64,000 nucleotides of DNA, taken from positions 42,064,593-42,128,592 of the forward strand of contig OX419759.1 of assembly GCA_948567375.1 (NCBI GenBank), read 5' to 3'. The stretch is from Lunularia cruciata. Taxonomy: Eukaryota > Streptophyta > Marchantiopsida > Lunulariales > Lunulariaceae. Of the stretch, positions 52,426 through 64,000 are shown one piece after another (the stretch's first letter is position 1; each line of letters opens with the position of its first letter). Below the pieces are notes generated by a model. That model saw nothing but the letters and a program-made list of their open reading frames with translations, had not been told where the DNA came from and made no database searches. Made by a program: the position numbers and the translations under genes.

Positions 52426-55400
52426 ATGGCTTACCTACCCACATATGCTGTAGTGACTATGATGATGGTGTTGCTTCAGACCACATATGGTCAAGTACTC
52501 GCGCCTCAGGAAAGCAGCTTGTGCGTGGAGCTGATCAGACCGAGGGGTTATCCCTGCAACGAGCTGCATGTGAGATCATCTTCCGCGAACCTCATGATCT
52601 GCTACAGGAAACTGCCAGTCCCGTTTCTAAGTACCCAGGCATCGTTATTTGGATTCTGACTATAAGCGGACCTTCTTGACATTCTATTTTATTGGCCATC
52701 ATGCTCGATGGAGAAAATCCGGCCAACCTCCAACACTGTTACCTATCGGATAGAAATATCCTAGGGCTTAGGCGAATAAGCTGGAAGTAATGCAATGTGA
52801 ACGGATGAATATCTCATAGTTCGCATGGCCTATGCTCGTAAGGTCTAAAATTGAATAATTGAGCTTCTTTGTCGCGGTAGCACACCCCTTTTCACCCATG
52901 AAGATTGCTGAACCGACTGGAATCACTCCTCTTTAATTTAATATTCACCTTCTGTGTTGTTGAAATGCCCTGCTCGAGTGGAATTCACGGTATACTCCAC
53001 TGTCTAGATCCACATGTGACTCCTACAATCAAATTTTCTTCTTTCCGAGTCTGCGCAGGTTACAACGACAGATGGTTTTATCTTGGGTCTGCAGCGTATT
53101 CCATACGGAGTAAGAAATGGACCTAATTCACCCCGGGGGCCACCCGTATTTCTAATGCACGGACTCTATGCGGTAAGAATTTTCTCCTAGACTCATTCAA
53201 AATCTAACAAGCCTAAAAATTAACCTGTCATTTTAAGTTGAAAATCAGCATATTGCAGTGACCCTAGAGGTTCGTTCGTGACGTCAACACCAGGCGAAAT
53301 TATCTGTTACCGCTGTTACATTGTTATATTGAAGAAATTCACACTGAACATTTGCTTATGCGTGGTGATGATGGAAACAAACTTCTGTATTACAACTTAT
53401 CATGCCCTCACTGATAATTTCGTAGGGAGGTGACAACTGGTTTCTGAATGATCCAGTGCAATCTTTGGGTTTTGTCCTGGCCGATGCTGGATTCGAAGTG
53501 TACATTGGTAACAATCGAAACATTCGATGGAGTCGTGGAGCAACCTTCCCCAGCTCCGACCCGGTTCGTAACGACTAAAACTTAGATACACGCTCGTTAG
53601 TTTGTATCTTTACTTCCCTGGCGTGATTTGGGTACGCAATTGGAAAAATGGTATTATAGGATGAGGACGGAAACTAAATTCAACGGAGCCTCTGATGTAC
53701 AGAGATACTGGGACTGGACACTTGATGAACTCGCGGCCTTCGACATACCCGCGTTTGTGAATTATATCTACACCAGTAGGGGTAATTCCAAAGTCTTCTA
53801 TGTGGGACACTCTCAGGTATGCGAAATTCCACTATCAATCTAAAGCCATGGACATTCGCAATTCGACTGAAGTCACACCAAAAATCTACAGTCTTATAGA
53901 CAAGATGCGTATAGCTTTACTGTTCTGCAGTCTAAGAAATTCAGAAGTTCCCCTTACCAAGAATTAGACAGTTGTTAGATTTCTTAATTTGCCTATGTAC
54001 GCTGGGGGTTATATGCTCTTTTCAGTGAAAGACGTCCTTCGCGCATGCGAGTTCCAGACTTGGAGATCAGGAGCCCCTCATGGTCAAAATCGATCAAAGT
54101 CTTGGACTAAATTCTTGTGCACTTTCGGAATCGCAATCTATCGGAACCAGTTAATCACTTAACAGCAAGCTGGAATCATATCCCTCAGAATGTCTAATTT
54201 GTCGTTTGGATTTGTGGTCGAAGGGCACTCTGACATTCTTTGCGGGATTAGTAGGAGGGAGCCCTGCAGCGATGCAAATGAAGGACAAGATAAGAGCAGC
54301 AGTCCTATTAGCTCCATTAATTGTTGCAGGAAATATATCAGCTCCAATCCCCAAAGTTGCGTTCGAGGCTGGAATTGATGTGGTACGCAACGACTTTCAT
54401 TTCTCCCTGAACATGTCACTTGTTTATTTTCGTACGAATTAAAAATTACAGATTTTCTTAAGTCAAAAAGAATATCTCAGTCAACTGAACATCTCACGGA
54501 TGACATCGAGCGTCATCCTTCTGGTCTAGCTCATCGGTGTTTTGGAAATTGACAGTTATATATTATAAGGAATATATACTGTGCAGTCGTCACGTTGCTG
54601 TCCGGTGATAGTCCAAGCGGTTGTCCAAATTATGCAGACCGATTGATGAACTTCTTTTCCTGCAGGTTGCTGCAGCAGCAGGCGGGCCATCAGATCTTGC
54701 TGCGTAAGAACCTCTATTATTCACACCCTCTTCGTTTCCTTGAACCTTTGAATTTGATAATGACAAGTAAAAGTCTTCGTGCTCGGATGGTCAATCAATC
54801 AACAGCATGAAAGTACGAATTTCTCTAATCAGAACTTTCAACACAATAAATTTCAAGAATATGAACTTCAAAGCTTGGTCTGGATCAAAATAAGCAGTGT
54901 GGTGAATTTCACATTCTGTTTTTTCGCTGTTGAGTACTGTTAGACTGGATGCAATATCGGTTGACCATAACGAGTGTATTGTCATTTTAACAGACTCGTC
55001 AATCTCGTGTGCGTGGGCAACACACCCATTTGTAGGACTGCAATCGACGGTGTTACAGGTACGTAAACAATAATCACACTCTGCGCACTAGAAGAGACCC
55101 ACATTTCTATTTCATCGATTTTAGCATTGCCAGATATTCATGACTTAAATAGATCAATGCGTGAGTTGCACTAGTTTGTTGATTTTCCTTCTCCTGATCA
55201 TTGGAAGAACCTATCTCAATGAGTCAGCGTGGAAAATCTTTGTCTTGATTCAGTACTTATTTCTAATTTTTGTGTCATTTCAGGCACCAACTCCTACATC
55301 AATAACAGTCGAGTACCATTTTACCTCAAATACTATCCACAGCCAACATCAGCTCAAAACTTTAACCATTTTGGGCAATGTAAGTTTCTGGATCACGTAC

Positions 55401-56017
55401 ATTACCTCAAACAAGACAGGAAAAGAAGTTGAATAACACGTTAGTTGCTGCAAATTCCCGTCTTCCGGGCGAACATTCTTTTTGCGGAATGCGTACGCTG
55501 TTTCTTCGGTCTCCGTCCTCTAGATCGTTTCTGGTACTCGAAATTGAATGCAAGAAAACCAAATACCATTGTGGAACATGTATATGGGGAACCAAATAAA
55601 ACCAAATACCATATGTGGAGCATGTACGCATAGTGATGTGGGGCAGGAGTGGAAGAAGTTGCAAGTGGAATACTGTGGCTGATAATGTGCGCTTGTGTAT
55701 CTGCAGTATACAGGTCAAGTAAGTTCATAAAGTACGACCGGGGCCTTTCGGGGAATCAGCAGAAATATGGGCAGGCAAGCCCTCCATTATACCCCATAGA
55801 AATGTTTCCTTCTGAAAGCTTCCGGCAACTATTATTTACAGGAGGGATGGACCATTTAGCTACACCAGCGGATACCGTTACGCTTCTTCAGCGTTTGCCA
55901 AACGTAAATAGACAGGTGGTGAACTTTCCACTTTATGGTCATTTGGATTTTGTATGGGGGACAAGAGCTTACATAGACATATATCCCAGACTTATATCTT
56001 TCCTAAGAGGCAATTAG
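52426..56017 (+). CDS. Acid lipase (triacylglycerol lipase, alpha/beta hydrolase), nine exons
   Basis: Predicted exons: 52426-52569, 53059-53172, 53426-53563, 53703-53816, 54224-54382, 54666-54703, 54994-55058, 55284-55379, 55707-56017. All introns are GT-AG and the phases join to 392 residues, the usual size of the family (gastric/lysosomal lipases and plant homologues). A signal peptide (MAYLPTYAVVTMMMVLLQ) is followed by the lipase N-terminal part (RGYPCNELH-VTTTDGFIL), an oxyanion region (VFLMHGLYAGGDNWF), RYWDWTLDELAAFDIPA, the nucleophile elbow GHSQG (Ser169), GGMDHLATPADT (Asp338) and YGHLDFVWG (His368). It should hydrolyse acyl esters in a secretory or vacuolar compartment. Start: an upstream in-frame Met (52393) lacks a signal-like N-terminus. 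The exon 4 acceptor is the least certain; the nearer AG at 53661 would give a stop. Confidence 0.87.
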
Positions 56018-56060
56018 TGCAGCAATAAACTCCGCCCTATATAGTGTGCCCATACATTAG
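56018..56060 (+). terminator. Possible polyadenylation signal of the lipase gene
   Basis: AATAAA at 56024-56029, seven bases after the stop codon. It is very close to the stop, so a later site may be the one used. Confidence 0.35.
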
Positions 56061-58639
56061 TAGGTGTAGGAATAAGCCGTCTTGACAACCACATTGCCAT
56101 GTTCGTTGCAACCCGTTCGCATTTTCATTGACTAGAATGTAAAATGTCTAATAATTGTATATCTTAGGTGTGGTAGGGCAAATTTCTCGGAATGACTCTA
56201 TTGGTGCTTTAGCCTCATTTTATTAAAAAAAAGGATTTATCTCCCTTGTATTGTACGGGGGCTTGATGGGGTCTTCCCGTCCTTTTCTACGCGGTCACCT
56301 ATTCATAAAATGTCTAATAATTGCAGTACAAAAATTGCAGTTGAAGATTGTCTATCTTGATGCTTCTAACCAGGTTCTTTCACTAAACGCGCCCAAGCAA
56401 TCCAACAAGTCTCGCTGACAAGAAACAGAATTACAGCTCTGCTGTGCATATGTAAAACGAAAAAAGGCGACCGCATATGTAAAACTGAGGAGAAACGCTA
56501 CGCTTCGATTGCACAAGTTGATAAAGAACAGTTGTGAGCACACTCTGAACCAGGGTTGTCAGCCGCAGTAACAGTATATTGTGAAGGATTACATGACTAC
56601 AACATGAGTGATTTGACAGAGGCTATAACCACTTGAGCTGACATTGCTATGCTCGTACAATTTAGAAAGGAGGTGGAGAAGGATAAGATCTTGAGCTGTC
56701 ACAAATCTGCTGTGTCTGAGGAAGATGGGAGAGCCATTTTCATTCCCCGTTCAAAACTTTGTGCACACGAACCGCAGGCGTATCCCAAATTTCAAATTTC
56801 GGGAAGCCCCATACAAGATTGTTATCCAATGTTCGTCTTTGTTTTCATATTTTAGCGGCAATTTCTCGAGCTGACACAATTCGTACTCCAGAACAGCAAC
56901 CCGTATGAGCTTGATTGTGTTCGAGGTGCTTGGGTTTGCAGTCACGAATTACTGTTACACTTCGTACTGACAAATTACCAATTGTGGATTCGAACAGCAC
57001 CTCAGCTCATCTTTGGATGAATTCGCTATTCGATGAAAACATAAAACAGCACCCAATCTGAATGAAAAAGCATTTCAGATTTTCGTTACAAGCGCCACAG
57101 GTTAAACCACAAGAGTCGAAGTTGCCTTTCGAAAAGTTCGTCCAAACTGATCAGTGAATGGTCGGCAAAGGCAAAAGTTGGCCCAAATTTATCAGTCTGA
57201 AGTGCGTGTCATTGCCGAGCGGCTCCAGAACAGAGCAATGGGAAATATTCATAGACATCTCAAAGGACATGCATTTTCCAAAGGAAGAGCTGGTGCTCAG
57301 AACTTATAGGTTTATTTGCACGTTTGTCTTTCATTTGAACTAGATCCGCCAGATGCCTCTGAATTGATACGAGACTATAATCTTAGAACAATCCAACTCT
57401 AAACGACCATCCAGGACATGAGAGAAACTTTTACTTGTCACGCACTGAGTGGCAAGACGTAAAATAGAACTTTTACCTAGACACGATGATGTGTTTCGAT
57501 CAAATCCTCTTGTTATTGGTTCAGTCGGAAAGGATTATAGATAATTCGAGTGCAGTGTTTGCTCCTTGAGTTTACGCGAGTTATGATAAGATTGAACTGC
57601 ATAAAGCAAGTGGCAATGCAGATGGTTGCGTACAAACGTTCTTTAGGTCGGGATCGAATCTTGTGACTACAAATTGTGAATTGTGACTACCAATTCGTTC
57701 TATGACAATATTCACTATCTATTAGATTTTCGTTAGATGTTTTGATGGAACCAGCAATATTCACAGACACTATATGCTATGAAGACAATGAACATTATAT
57801 CTTATGTCTTCATAGCGTTTATCATGTGTTATCATATGGTCCAAATAGCGTTTTATCAATTGTGGAAGTAAGCAGGACAACACATGTGACTGTTAGAAGC
57901 AGTTAGTGCAATCTACAGAAGACACGTTCACACCGGCGGTAACAGTGCTGAATCGTCGATATGGGATCTAGGAAAGATTCAAAAAGCCGTCATAAGTGGC
58001 ACGTTCACCGGCTCCTGTCGATGACCGTGACGAAAAGCAGTGACTGATGTTGCGGCCCAATCAGGGCTTTCAAAGGAACAGAACTTGTTACCTCAGAGGA
58101 TGTAGCAAGTCTAGGTTTCACAGTGTTGATTATGCGCATGTCAAAGGCACTCTTCGACATCCATGACTTGACGTGTTTGTAATGTGATCGGACTGAACAG
58201 AGCGAGCAGTCAAGATGAACGATCCGGTTTCCCAGCCCCACTCTTATCTTAAAACTCTTTTTCCTGGATCTCTATCAAAATTTTTACCGATCACGCTGTT
58301 GGCAACTGTTCATCAGGGAGGGTAGTTCTGAAGGAGAAGCCTGTGGCAATGGAAGAGGTTTCTGACACTTGAATTCTGCACTGAGCGCATGCTCTACACT
58401 CAAGCGAAGAACAACTGACAGAATTCTCCTCAGACGTGCCTAAAGATGGTTGTAATAAACATTGATGAGATGGTGCTTCGTATCGGCTGAATTCGCAGCA
58501 TATCGTTTGGGATGCAATTATCTCTCTAAGGCTTCCGAGTATGAAGCTCAGCTCAACAGTGACAGTCAAGGGCACTGGGGATGATGAATTTTCGGCATAA
58601 GGGCAAGGATTTCAAGAACATCCTTTTCGTCCTTTGCAG
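56061..58639. other. No gene recognised
   Basis: About 2.6 kb of mixed-composition intergenic sequence. Short frames occur on both strands but none shows a domain. The stretch 58270-58640 may belong to the broken leucine-rich-repeat gene that follows, with no clear repeat visible. Confidence 0.45.
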
Positions 58640-58789
58640 ACCCTGAGGTTATAGTTGAAAGCTTTGATAGTAGTAGGGATGGTAGAATTTGCTACAACGT
58701 TTCTCAGAGGGAACTTACTCAATAAACTCAATTTTGAATTATGCCAATTCTTTCCAGCGGGACAAGTATGAATTGGCCATAGGGGACAA

Positions 58790-59431
58790 AGGTTTAAATT
58801 GCGCTGGCAACGGCTTTAGGATCTGGTCACTTACAGTCGCTCAAGCGCTGCAAATAGGGGACTGAGGAAGCATCCACACGACGACGTACTTCGGACTGAG
58901 GGTGCCAAGTCCCTTGCGGAGGTGTTTCTATTGGGAAGTTAGCCTCTACTTGAAGACTTTCGACTAAAATGGGATACACTGAGAGGAAGGGGTGCTTGCA
59001 TTAATGACTATGTTGGAGTCGGGTACGGCAGGAAACTTCAAACATCTCGCTTGGAGGAGTGTGCCAATGAACTGGAGGGGGCGCTTGCAATTGCCCTACA
59101 ATCTCCAAGGACTGCTTCCCTGGAGATATTGAACCATCAAGACAATGTCGGGAAGGCCATGATTGGGCGATAGTATTCTGGTTCTTCCTGGGATTTTAGG
59201 TCGGACACAATGAACAAATTAGAGGTGGTCTGTTTAGATAACGTGATGATGGGGGACAGGGGATTGGTGGAGCTGGCCTCAGTAGTTGATGATGGTCATT
59301 TGCCAAGTCTCAAGAACCTTCATGCAGTTGAGAATCAGTACACTCCGTGCAGTACTCAAGTATTGATTGATGCATACGTGAGGAATACTTCACTTGTAGC
59401 TTCTGTTTACATGAGAAGGCCAACCTTGTAA
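58790..59431 (+). pseudogene. Leucine-rich-repeat (ribonuclease-inhibitor type) gene fragment
   Basis: Translating all three plus frames yields successive repeats of the form L-A-x-x-L-x-x-G-x-L-x-x-L-K-x-L: ATALGSGHLQSLKR (58807), GAKSLAEVFLLG (58900), VLALMTMLESGTAGNFKHL (58990), AIALQSPRTASLEIL (59088), and finally an open frame 59210-59431 with KLEVVCLDNVMMGDRGLVEL, LASVVDDGHLPSLKNL and STQVLIDAYVRN. The 28-residue repeat type is that of ribonuclease inhibitor/RanGAP-like proteins. Frame changes between repeats and internal stops indicate a pseudogene; no splice sites obviously rescue it. Confidence 0.6.
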
Positions 59432-61169
59432 CAGAGCAGAGTGGTTCGTAGACGAAAGGCACAGAGGTATTTAAGACCGAGGAGATGGAAAAGGTGGAAT
59501 ACGGGGAGGCTCAATTTGGAGGAATGGAGAAGCAGGAACCAGAAGTTAGTAGAAAGGATGAAATCTGCCGTCTAATTATGTGAAGGCCGTGCAACTGAGA
59601 ACTGAATAATCTATGCGAGGCAGATAGGCACGAGCTTCTGTGATTCACGGCCTTACAAGTCGACTTTACACAATACCCGGGCGTGAGGGCAAAAGTTGAT
59701 AGTGCCCATCACTCTGGGAATGTTTTGTGGTCGGCCAAATTTCTGTCCTAAACTATTATATAGTTGTTGTATACGCTGCTTCTTTGCCATCACATGAAGG
59801 TGTCATACCCTACACTCTTCGGAAGATATGTGGCCTGGATTTTAACATCATACTCCCTGTGTTAGAATCGTCACATGAATTGCGGACCAGCAGGTGCTTT
59901 CTTCCGGTATTTAATCTCGAAATGTGCCGACCAGTTAGTAACTCGAACCTTCAACCCTTATGATGACAATGCGGACCTACAAGACACAGTCACAATTGTC
60001 TAAACTTCATACCGTCATAAAGTTCAGGAGGCTCCTGCTTCACTTACCAAACTTTAAGAAGGACGGTTCTGGGCCTTCAGACCAAATACCCTCTCCGATG
60101 AGTTGTAGGAAGACCAGCTACCTCAAAATGCGTACTCCTCTTGAGAATGTTGCCCTTTCCTTTCCCTCCAGGTTCAACCATAGATTTAGGCTTACAGTTA
60201 GGCTGTAGAGTATACTGTTTTGGCAAAGCCAAGGTGGTAGGCTCCACTTTTGCGTGACCATGAGGCTGGAATCACCAAATCTCTACTGAAGGCAAGCTGT
60301 ACTGAACCAGAACTTCTGTGTGTCCATATGCTGATGACTATCTTCCCTTGTAGGTGTGTCTAGCCGCAGTCACCCTGATTCTGATTTGATTGAATTTAAG
60401 TACAAAAGAAACAACAAAAGGATCGACTATCTGGATAATAACCATCATTAACTTGGACTTCTCAGGTTAAATTTCGAATACAAGATTATTTCTTAGTAAT
60501 CCAAACTCCAAACTCGGAATTCACGATCACCATGGCGCCAAAAGCCAGAGCGTCTGGAGCCCTGGACAAACTAATACTCCGGGGGAGTCCCTGGTCATAA
60601 TCTCGGAACATCCGTAGTCTATCAGTAATTGAGGATCTCCTGGACTGTATCTAAAGCATCATGCGTTTGCGGATGAGGCAATAAGGTTTTTGTCATCCTC
60701 CCACTTGAATGGCCAGCCAACTAACACCCGAACTATACAATGTCATAAGGATATTAAGAAGACTCTTCCCTTCAGACCTGTAGATTTCACTTTTATCAAC
60801 TTCTGAAAACTATGCGCAAGCAACCACTTCAGTCAGGTGTACAAGGGCTCCGTCGTACCAATGGGCAGTCTGAATAGTTTAAACAATCATCAGATTCTCC
60901 AAGTGTCGTATAAGAGTTCTGAGATAGGAAGAAAGGAGTAAGCATTCTATCCTGGTAACTACTTCTGGCCAACAACAATTGCCGTGCGAGGAGATGAAGT
61001 CTAATCATTCAATAACCAGCCATAAGGTGGGTCATCAATCATCATAAGAATCATAGACCCACGCGGAGAGAACACCTCGGGTACTGTTGAAATCAAATTT
61101 AGATGAGAGAACTTGAAGTACCATCTGCTAAAGTACCAATATCGGAACTTTTGTGCCCTTATGCCTCCT
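59432..61169. other. No gene recognised
   Basis: About 1.7 kb without a domain or long frame on either strand. No repeat structure noticed. Confidence 0.45.
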
Positions 61170-61405
61170 AACTTATGACAAACTATTCGACATCGATGTG
61201 CTTTTGGGACCGACTTTGTGTCCCGATAACTAAATTACAACAAATTAATCGAGATTGATGTGGCTTTATGACCGGCTTTGCATCCCAATTGCTCAATTAC
61301 GACAAACCAGTGGATACTGATGATGTGTAGAAACCGGATTTGCACGTCAATATGAACAGCCGACTTCTCCATTACGACAAACTGGCTGAGATTGATGGTA
61401 CTGAC
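61170..61405 (+). repeat. Degenerate tandem repeat, about 62-75 bp unit
   Basis: Three to four copies of a unit containing TTACGACAAACTRRNYGAGA, ATTGATGTG and GACCGGCTTTGCATCCC, starting near 61170, 61232, 61295 and 61370. Copies are roughly 70 per cent alike by eye. Confidence 0.65.
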
Positions 61406-61967
61406 CTTCTTTGCAAATGAAAATGAATTCCCTGTCAAGTGCGGTACAAAGTTAAGTGCTTGAGAACAAAGGACAGTGAGATTGCTTCTTTTGATGAGAA
61501 CCGTACTTGAGTGCTTGCTCAAAAGTTCGAAACAGCTATTTTTGTGGGAACGGTATGAAGTCGTGTTTGCAGCCTCTGACAATCCTACTGTGATGGTTAC
61601 TGTTCGTGACTTCTCGTTCATGATTTCAACGTTTGCATTCCATGTACATGGTTTGTCCACTCGGTTTTGACAGTGACAGACGACTTCTGGCCACAAGTTC
61701 AGCTCAGGGTGTCCGGGACTAAATAGGAGACATGCAGCTCGAAACAGCGCAGAATCTTCGTGCATTTAATAATATTAGTCCAGATTGAATTGTTGTCAAA
61801 TCACGTCATATCATGATTCTCCGCAGTCATGTTCTGATGTAGGTGTAGGTTCTGATACTCTTTTAAACTAGCCCCGGTGCTTATTTTGACAAGGAACAAG
61901 TTATTCACTTTCGGTATGGATTTCCGTTGGGAAGTTTAATTTCTCACAAAGGGTGACATGTTTGACA
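61406..61967. other. No gene recognised
   Basis: A 176-codon minus-strand frame covers 61235-61765 but overlaps the tandem repeat, has no domain and a composition typical of chance. Confidence 0.4.
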
Positions 61968-61981
61968 TTTAGGGTTTAGGG
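61968..61981 (+). repeat. Two telomere-type repeats
   Basis: TTTAGGGTTTAGGG, two copies of the plant telomere unit. As a short interstitial box it is most likely a telobox promoter-type motif or a repair scar, not a telomere. Confidence 0.7.
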
Positions 61982-62026
61982 TAAACTCCTTGAATGTGAA
62001 ATCAAAGTAGTGAATCAAGGGGGAGG

Positions 62027-62790
62027 CATGCAGTCAAGCTATGCAAGCTTCCACAACGGAGAATCTTAGTTCTATTAAGTAAACGCTTATCAATGAAAAC
62101 AACTATGCTCCAAGTCCTTAGACTCGTGAACAGAATTCAATGACACTTGAATTGATAGTCCCAAGCCTTCCGACATTTCATACTTTTGAAGAACTTCCAG
62201 CTATTAGGGAAAATATTTAGCCGTATTGAAATGGCACACAGTTTCAGCCTTGCAATCATACTCCCTATGCCAGAGTGTTTAATGCGTTAGCTCACCCCTT
62301 GATCATCACATATGATTATTGGAACTTGAAGAAAATGCGCCATTTCAACTTTGCAACCATCTCCCTAGACGGAGGCGGATTGTTTTACAAGTTAGCTCAG
62401 CCCCTTATCATCACATGTTTTTTATGATTGTTGGAACTTGGAGAAGACGTAACCAGGATTGGTAACGGGGAGACATGGAGCCAAGCTATGCAACCTTTCT
62501 CTCCACAAGAGAGAATCTTTGCTCCATTAGCTCAATGAAAATAAATGTGCTCCAAGTCCTTGGGGCTAGTGAAGAGAATTCAATGACATTTGAATGGTTG
62601 GTCCCGAGCTTTCCGGCATTTCAAACTTTTGAAGAACTTTCAGCTATCAGGAAAGTATTTACACGTCGTGAAATGGCGCAACAGTTTCAGCCTTGCAACT
62701 ATACTCCCCATGTATAGTGTTTAACGCATTAGCTCAAACCCTTATCAGCACATATTTTTCATGATTACTGGAACTTGAAGAGAACAATTC
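62027..62790 (+). repeat. Tandem duplication, about 440 bp, with a 110-bp module in three copies
   Basis: The copy from 62027 (AGTCAAGCTATGCAAGC) recurs from 62466 (AGCCAAGCTATGCAACC). A 110-bp module (TTTCAGCCTTGCAATCATAC ... GGAACTTGAAGA) occurs at about 62232, 62337 and 62675. Both large copies translate to a similar peptide (VPSFPAFQTFEELSAIRK in the second, with a like phrase in the first), so it may derive from an exon, but no family is recognised. Confidence 0.72.
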
Positions 62791-64000
62791 GTTAATAAGA
62801 GTGTGAATGTGCATATACTCACAATTATCCATACAAATCTTCTTAGAGTCTTGTGATACTAAGTCAATAAAAGCAAGGAGTGTTGTGTGTATAATGTTTT
62901 GTAATAGATTGCAAGCCAAACAAAGATATTATTAGAATCATAAGTCCTTGAGTGAACGATCATAAGATACCGAAAGCGACTTGCACCTAACTTGCACACC
63001 AAAAACTTATAATCTCTGTTAACTTGTGGCTTTTCAATAAACCAATGTCATTCCTATTTGACAACTTATAATTTCTTGTATCTTAAAACTTATGACTATA
63101 TATAAAAAAAATTATAAGTTAATGGGGAGTAGAAGTATATATGCATATGATTATTTGGATGCATGCAATTTTCAACTACGGAAATTAATTTTCCTCCATG
63201 TAGCCACATTCTATCTTAAGTGGCTAAGACACACAAACCACTCTATGTTGTCATGCCATTTTTAGTGTAGCATCTAGATTGCTCGGACATTGGAGTTGCA
63301 AGGATAATAGTTAGAGGTATTTCAGCAGTTTCCCATAGACTACTTTTCGACGGTCAGATTTTGTGTTCGGGGTATTGACTTCATGGTGGGGCCTACCATC
63401 ACTTTGCACTATTCGTACCGTCAAGTGTGCCATCAATGGGACCATTAGGGTTTCAGACCTAGCTTGAGTCCAAGAATATACTTTCAAAATGCAGCTCTAA
63501 AGAGCTCACTTCTCTGATGTTGAGCCTTCGAGTTCTTGGCTGTGGTGGACAGAGGCCGGCGAACGTCACTTGGATTCTCTTAGATAGAGTGTGTGTGGCT
63601 TGACTGTAATCAATGTCCAATTGTTGCCAATTTATAGAGTGACAGATCAAGTATTGATCTGAGTTAAGTTGATTTGAGAGTTCTAAACAATCTGATTACA
63701 TCAGAGAAGTGAAGTCAAGGGAAATCAAGTGCATGAACTTTAAGTGTTGGTGGTATTTCCAAGCTCAGTGGATCATTGGTAGCTCAATTGAAGTTCAGTT
63801 TTTCCTTAGTGTGTAGAAGCTCATTGCTTTATGCAGATTTGATAGTCAGGCAGACGGTGTGCGGAAGCGCTGGCCAATTTTCAAGCAAAGAAGAAGCAAT
63901 TTTTGAGTAGTGGTTGTGATTTTGAGCTAAAGAGGTGAAAGCATGACCAATTTTTTGCGAGTTGGGCTTAGAAAGTGATACTGAAAGTGGAGTTAAGAAC
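62791..64000. other. No gene recognised
   Basis: AT-rich to 63150, including ACTTATAA-type direct and inverted repeats near 63060-63125, then mixed sequence to the window edge. No domain or long frame on either strand. Confidence 0.4.

Noticed and set aside
53628..53702. Upstream extension of lipase exon 4 (frame from 53628)
   Set aside because: Including it would add residues with no family counterpart, and the AG at 53661 gives an immediate stop in the incoming phase. The AG at 53701-53702 keeps phase and joins to RYWDWTLDEL.
54159..54419. Minus-strand frames opposite lipase exon 5
   Set aside because: They are shadows of a conserved coding exon on the plus strand.
61235..61765. 176-codon minus-strand frame
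   Set aside because: It overlaps a tandem repeat, shows no domain, and has no support from composition or neighbours.

Overview
This window is nuclear DNA of a land plant. The evidence is Ty3/gypsy retroelements with plant-type primer-binding sites (tRNA-iMet and tRNA-Asp), an Athila/Tat-type polymerase, a chromodomain integrase, and a nine-exon plant-type acid lipase with short GT-AG introns. The compact introns make a bryophyte such as a moss plausible, but the species cannot be fixed from this sequence. No bacterial operon, rRNA, tRNA or CRISPR array was seen.

Bases 1 to about 50,950 are a nest of retroelements that can be unpicked from target-site duplications (TSDs). The names used are mine. 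E0 is a minus-strand gypsy element running from beyond the left edge to about 23,995. It is interrupted by E1 (2232-9220, TSD AAAC), by an undetermined insertion X with minisatellite arrays (about 9741-12231), and by E3, a chromovirus (13179-23613, TSD GAAAT). E1 contains a solo LTR of its own family (3116-3807). E3 contains U1 (16521-20295, TSD CTTGT). E0 and E4 (24457-32258, a longer copy of the E1 family) both sit in U4, a relic of the same family as U1. U4 in turn sits in U5, a further relative (32466-35022). Further right is an Athila/Tat-like relic, E6 (about 35.1-41.0 kb), split by U2 (36360-40198, TSD ATAGC). Then comes a coiled-coil gene relic, E7 (about 41.56-46.4 kb), split by U3 (44175-46062).

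The U family is the most unusual component. These are TG...CA units of 1.9-3.8 kb with 5-bp TSDs and no polymerase or transposase. The long forms carry a decayed gene of about 780-820 codons: an N-terminal domain I do not recognise, a basic and acidic linker, a long coiled coil and a repeated C-terminal signature. The gene lies upstream of, and in the same sense as, a conserved TATA-like box, so the units look like long solo LTRs with a gene inside U3. A second notable signal is a dense cluster of perfect heat-shock elements just upstream of the TATA box in the E0 LTR. A third is an accessory zinc-knuckle ORF before gag in the E1/E4 family.

From about 51 kb the sequence becomes gene space. 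One apparently intact gene, an acid lipase, occupies 52426-56017 with all exon junctions in phase and the catalytic triad present. Beyond it are intergenic DNA, a broken leucine-rich-repeat gene (about 58.8-59.4 kb) and two small repeat clusters (61.2 and 62.0-62.8 kb). None of the retroelement genes here looks functional. Many breaks are C-to-T or G-to-A changes, as expected for methylated plant repeats.
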